The translations under genes and the position numbers were made by a program. This document shows, one piece after another, positions 6,483 through 7,673 of a stretch of DNA of 7,673 bases (positions within the stretch are counted from its first letter, which is position 1; each line of letters opens with the position of its first letter). The stretch is from the NCBI GenBank assembly GCA_002361615.1, contig DETK01000010.1, positions 109,887 to 117,559 of the forward strand. The letters are read 5' to 3'. The DNA is from Bacteroidales bacterium UBA3290. GTDB taxonomy: Bacteria > Bacteroidota > Bacteroidia > Bacteroidales > UBA932. The notes beneath the pieces were generated by a model. The model made no database searches, was not told the origin of the DNA, and was given only the letters and a program-made list of their open reading frames with translations.

Positions 6483-6511
6483 CAAAGTTAAGGAAAACTA
6501 TGGCAAAACAA
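6483..6511 (-). promoter_or_regulatory. Bacteroidota-type promoter for ruvX-def-manB
   Basis: On the minus strand, bases 6490 to 6483 read TAACTTTG, an exact match to the Bacteroidota -7 consensus TAnnTTTG. A TTG at 6511-6509 stands 18 bases upstream as a possible -33 element (about 19 is usual). The box ends 4 bases before the ruvX ATG, so transcription would start at or beside the start codon. The -33 element lies inside the first codons of the divergent LytM gene. The match is seen; activity is inferred. Confidence 0.6.
6489..6500 (+). promoter_or_regulatory. Shine-Dalgarno-like site that decides the LytM gene start
   Basis: TAAGGAAAACT precedes ATG 6500, with AGGA at 6491-6494 five bases from the start codon. 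It is the only clear Shine-Dalgarno-like sequence before a start in this window. It favours 6500 over the in-frame ATG at 6380. It directly adjoins the minus-strand -7 box of ruvX. Confidence 0.5.
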
Positions 6512-7279
6512 GAAAGAAAGTTGGACGGGCACCGGCTCATCTCCTTCGTGGCCTTCGGCCTGGTGGTGATGCTGCTGACCTACCTGCTCGTCGCCCATAC
6601 ATCCCTGCGCCGCACTATCCCGGGCTACCCTTCCCGCGAGACGCAGCAGGCCGCCATCGAGAACTACCGCAAGGTTGACTCGCTCGAAAAGGTGATCGAC
6701 CTCTGGGCCTTCCAGGTGGCCAACATCCAGCGGGTCGTTACGGGCCGCGAGGCCCTGCCCCTGGATTCGATGCGCCTGGCCAAGTCCGGCACCGCCCTCG
6801 ACGAGCAGGATCTGGCCGCTTACCGGGCCAGCGACTCGCTGCTCCGCATCCAGGTGGAGCAGATCGACGCAGAACAGCAGGTCCGTCCCGCCGAACGCAT
6901 CGCGGCGCTCACCGGGCTGGGCTTCAAACGCCCGTTGAAAGGAACGCTCAAGGAGTCGTTCCAGCCCACAGGCAGCCATTCCTACGTTGAAATCAGCGCC
7001 CCCTCCGGGACCAGCGTGGCAGCCGTCCTCGACGGCCGCATCGTCTCGGCCGACTGGAGCGAGCTCGAGGGCTGTACCGTCCGGATCCAGCATGACAACG
7101 ACGTAACCGCCATCTACCGGCACGCCGGCAAGCTTCTCAAGAGCGTCGGCGAGCAGGTCAAGGCCGGCACCGCCGTCGCCACGGTCGGTGAGACCGGCGA
7201 GCTTTCGCAAGCCCATATCCTGATCGAGCTCCGTTACAAGAACCAGCCCGTCGACCCCGCTCTCTATATCGAATTCTGA
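6500..7279 (+). CDS. Membrane-anchored LytM/M23-domain protein with degenerate zinc site
   Basis: A 259-residue inner-membrane protein: a short basic cytoplasmic tail (MAKQERKLDGHR), one membrane segment (about residues 13-32, LISFVAFGLVVMLLTYLLVA), a periplasmic helical stretch (about 45-140, coiled-coil-like) and a C-terminal LytM domain (about 145-259). The domain is recognised by SAPSGTSVAAVLDGRIVSAD, then VRIQHDN, AIYRHAGKL, GEQVKAGTAVATVGETGEL and QPVDPALYI. Active M23 enzymes carry HxxxD and HxH; here the first motif reads HSYVE (His160, Glu164) and the second HIL (His239, Leu241), while His208 is kept. The loss of the last histidine suggests it no longer cuts peptidoglycan and may instead regulate amidases, as EnvC and NlpD do. 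It overlaps dxr by one base. The start rests on the AGGA at 6491 and the signal-anchor layout; ATG 6380 would add 40 residues. Confidence 0.85.
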   Translation: MAKQERKLDGHRLISFVAFGLVVMLLTYLLVAHTSLRRTIPGYPSRETQQAAIENYRKVDSLEKVIDLWAFQVANIQRVVTGREALPLDSMRLAKSGTALDEQDLAAYRASDSLLRIQVEQIDAEQQVRPAERIAALTGLGFKRPLKGTLKESFQPTGSHSYVEISAPSGTSVAAVLDGRIVSADWSELEGCTVRIQHDNDVTAIYRHAGKLLKSVGEQVKAGTAVATVGETGELSQAHILIELRYKNQPVDPALYIEF

Positions 7280-7673
7280 TGGAACAGACTCCTCTCCGGC
7301 ACATCGCCATTCTCGGCTCGACCGGCTCGATCGGCACCCAGGCCCTCGACGTGATCGACCGCCACCCCGACCTCTTCGAGGTGGACCTGCTTACCGCCAA
7401 CAACAACAGCAGCCTGCTCATCGAACAGGCGCGCAAGTTCAACCCCAAGAGCGTGGTCATCTGTAACCCCGATCTCTACGACGAGGTTTCCGATGCCCTC
7501 GACCCGCTCGATATCAAGGTCTTCACCGGCATCGACTCCATCTGCGACCTGCTGCACGACCCCGACACCGACATCGTGCTCACGGCCATGGTCGGATTCA
7601 GCGGGCTGAAGCCCACCATCGCCGCCCTCGAGGCCGGCAAAGCCATCGCCCTGGCCAACAAGGAGACCCTCGT
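7279..7673 (+). CDS. dxr: 1-deoxy-D-xylulose 5-phosphate reductoisomerase, N-terminal part (3' end outside window)
   Basis: DXR converts 1-deoxy-D-xylulose 5-phosphate to 2-C-methyl-D-erythritol 4-phosphate with NADPH, the committed step of the MEP route to isoprenoids, including the undecaprenyl carrier of cell-wall synthesis. The window holds 131 codons of a protein usually about 385-400 long. The NADPH-binding loop is clear (IAILGSTGSIGTQALDVI, Gly13-Gly19), as are LTANNNSSLLIEQARKFNPK, TAMVGFSGLKPTIAALEAGK and the conserved LANKETLV at the window edge. The metal- and substrate-binding residues lie beyond the end. The ATG shares its first base with the TGA of the LytM gene (TGATG), so translation is probably coupled to it. 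Confidence 0.97.
   Translation, partial: MEQTPLRHIAILGSTGSIGTQALDVIDRHPDLFEVDLLTANNNSSLLIEQARKFNPKSVVICNPDLYDEVSDALDPLDIKVFTGIDSICDLLHDPDTDIVLTAMVGFSGLKPTIAALEAGKAIALANKETL

Noticed and set aside
6060..6485. N-terminal extension of def to 6485 (328 residues)
   Set aside because: The extra 142 codons are ruvX read in another frame, with Arg/Gly/Pro-rich content. Deformylases begin close to the sequence found at 6059.
6176..6499. Full 108-codon N-terminal extension of the LytM frame
   Set aside because: It is antisense to conserved ruvX codons. ATG 6500 has an AGGA site and a normal signal anchor directly behind it. Only the shorter alternative from 6380 was kept, as a finding.

Overview
The window reads as ordinary chromosome of a GC-rich member of the Bacteroidota, most likely an uncultured Bacteroidales. 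Supporting signs are: an ATP synthase alpha subunit of the Bacteroidota type; two adjacent short-signal lipoproteins, one a DUF4369-like/TlpA-type thioredoxin protein; start codons mostly without Shine-Dalgarno sequences; and two boxes matching the Bacteroidota -7 promoter consensus TAnnTTTG. The genus cannot be fixed from the sequence alone. Eight protein genes fill almost all of the window. I see no tRNA, rRNA, CRISPR array, insertion sequence, phage gene or defence system, and no gene-free stretch longer than 61 bases.

Left part (+ strand, 1-4116): the 3' end of atpA is followed two bases later by atpG, the distal end of an F1Fo ATP synthase operon. A perfect 8-bp palindrome of the REP-like 'ATTCCCGG...CCGGGAAT' kind lies directly behind atpG. 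Next come two lipoprotein genes 8 nt apart: a thioredoxin-fold protein (WCGPC) with a DUF4369-like N-terminus, and an M28-family zinc peptidase with all metal ligands in place. Both probably act in the periplasm or at the outer membrane.

Middle part (- strand, 4139-6478): the compact operon ruvX-def-manB. RuvX is a YqgF-type nuclease for pre-16S rRNA maturation, def is peptide deformylase, and manB is a phosphomannomutase/phosphoglucomutase. ruvX and def overlap by 4 nt (ATGA), and def and manB are 7 nt apart. manB converges tail-to-tail on the M28 gene with a 22-nt gap.

Right part (+ strand, 6500-7673): a membrane-anchored LytM/M23 protein whose zinc site is degenerate, overlapping by one base with the start of dxr (first enzyme committed to the MEP isoprenoid pathway), which runs off the window.

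The least ordinary place is the 21-nt divergent gap between ruvX and the LytM gene. A perfect -7 box on the minus strand ends only 4 nt before the ruvX ATG, which suggests a leaderless or nearly leaderless mRNA. A twin box on the plus strand lies inside ruvX, again 4 nt before an ATG that is in frame with the LytM gene. If both are active, the two divergent transcripts overlap at their 5' ends. I did not find evidence of a wholly new biological system; the findings are regulatory and protein-level oddities in housekeeping DNA.
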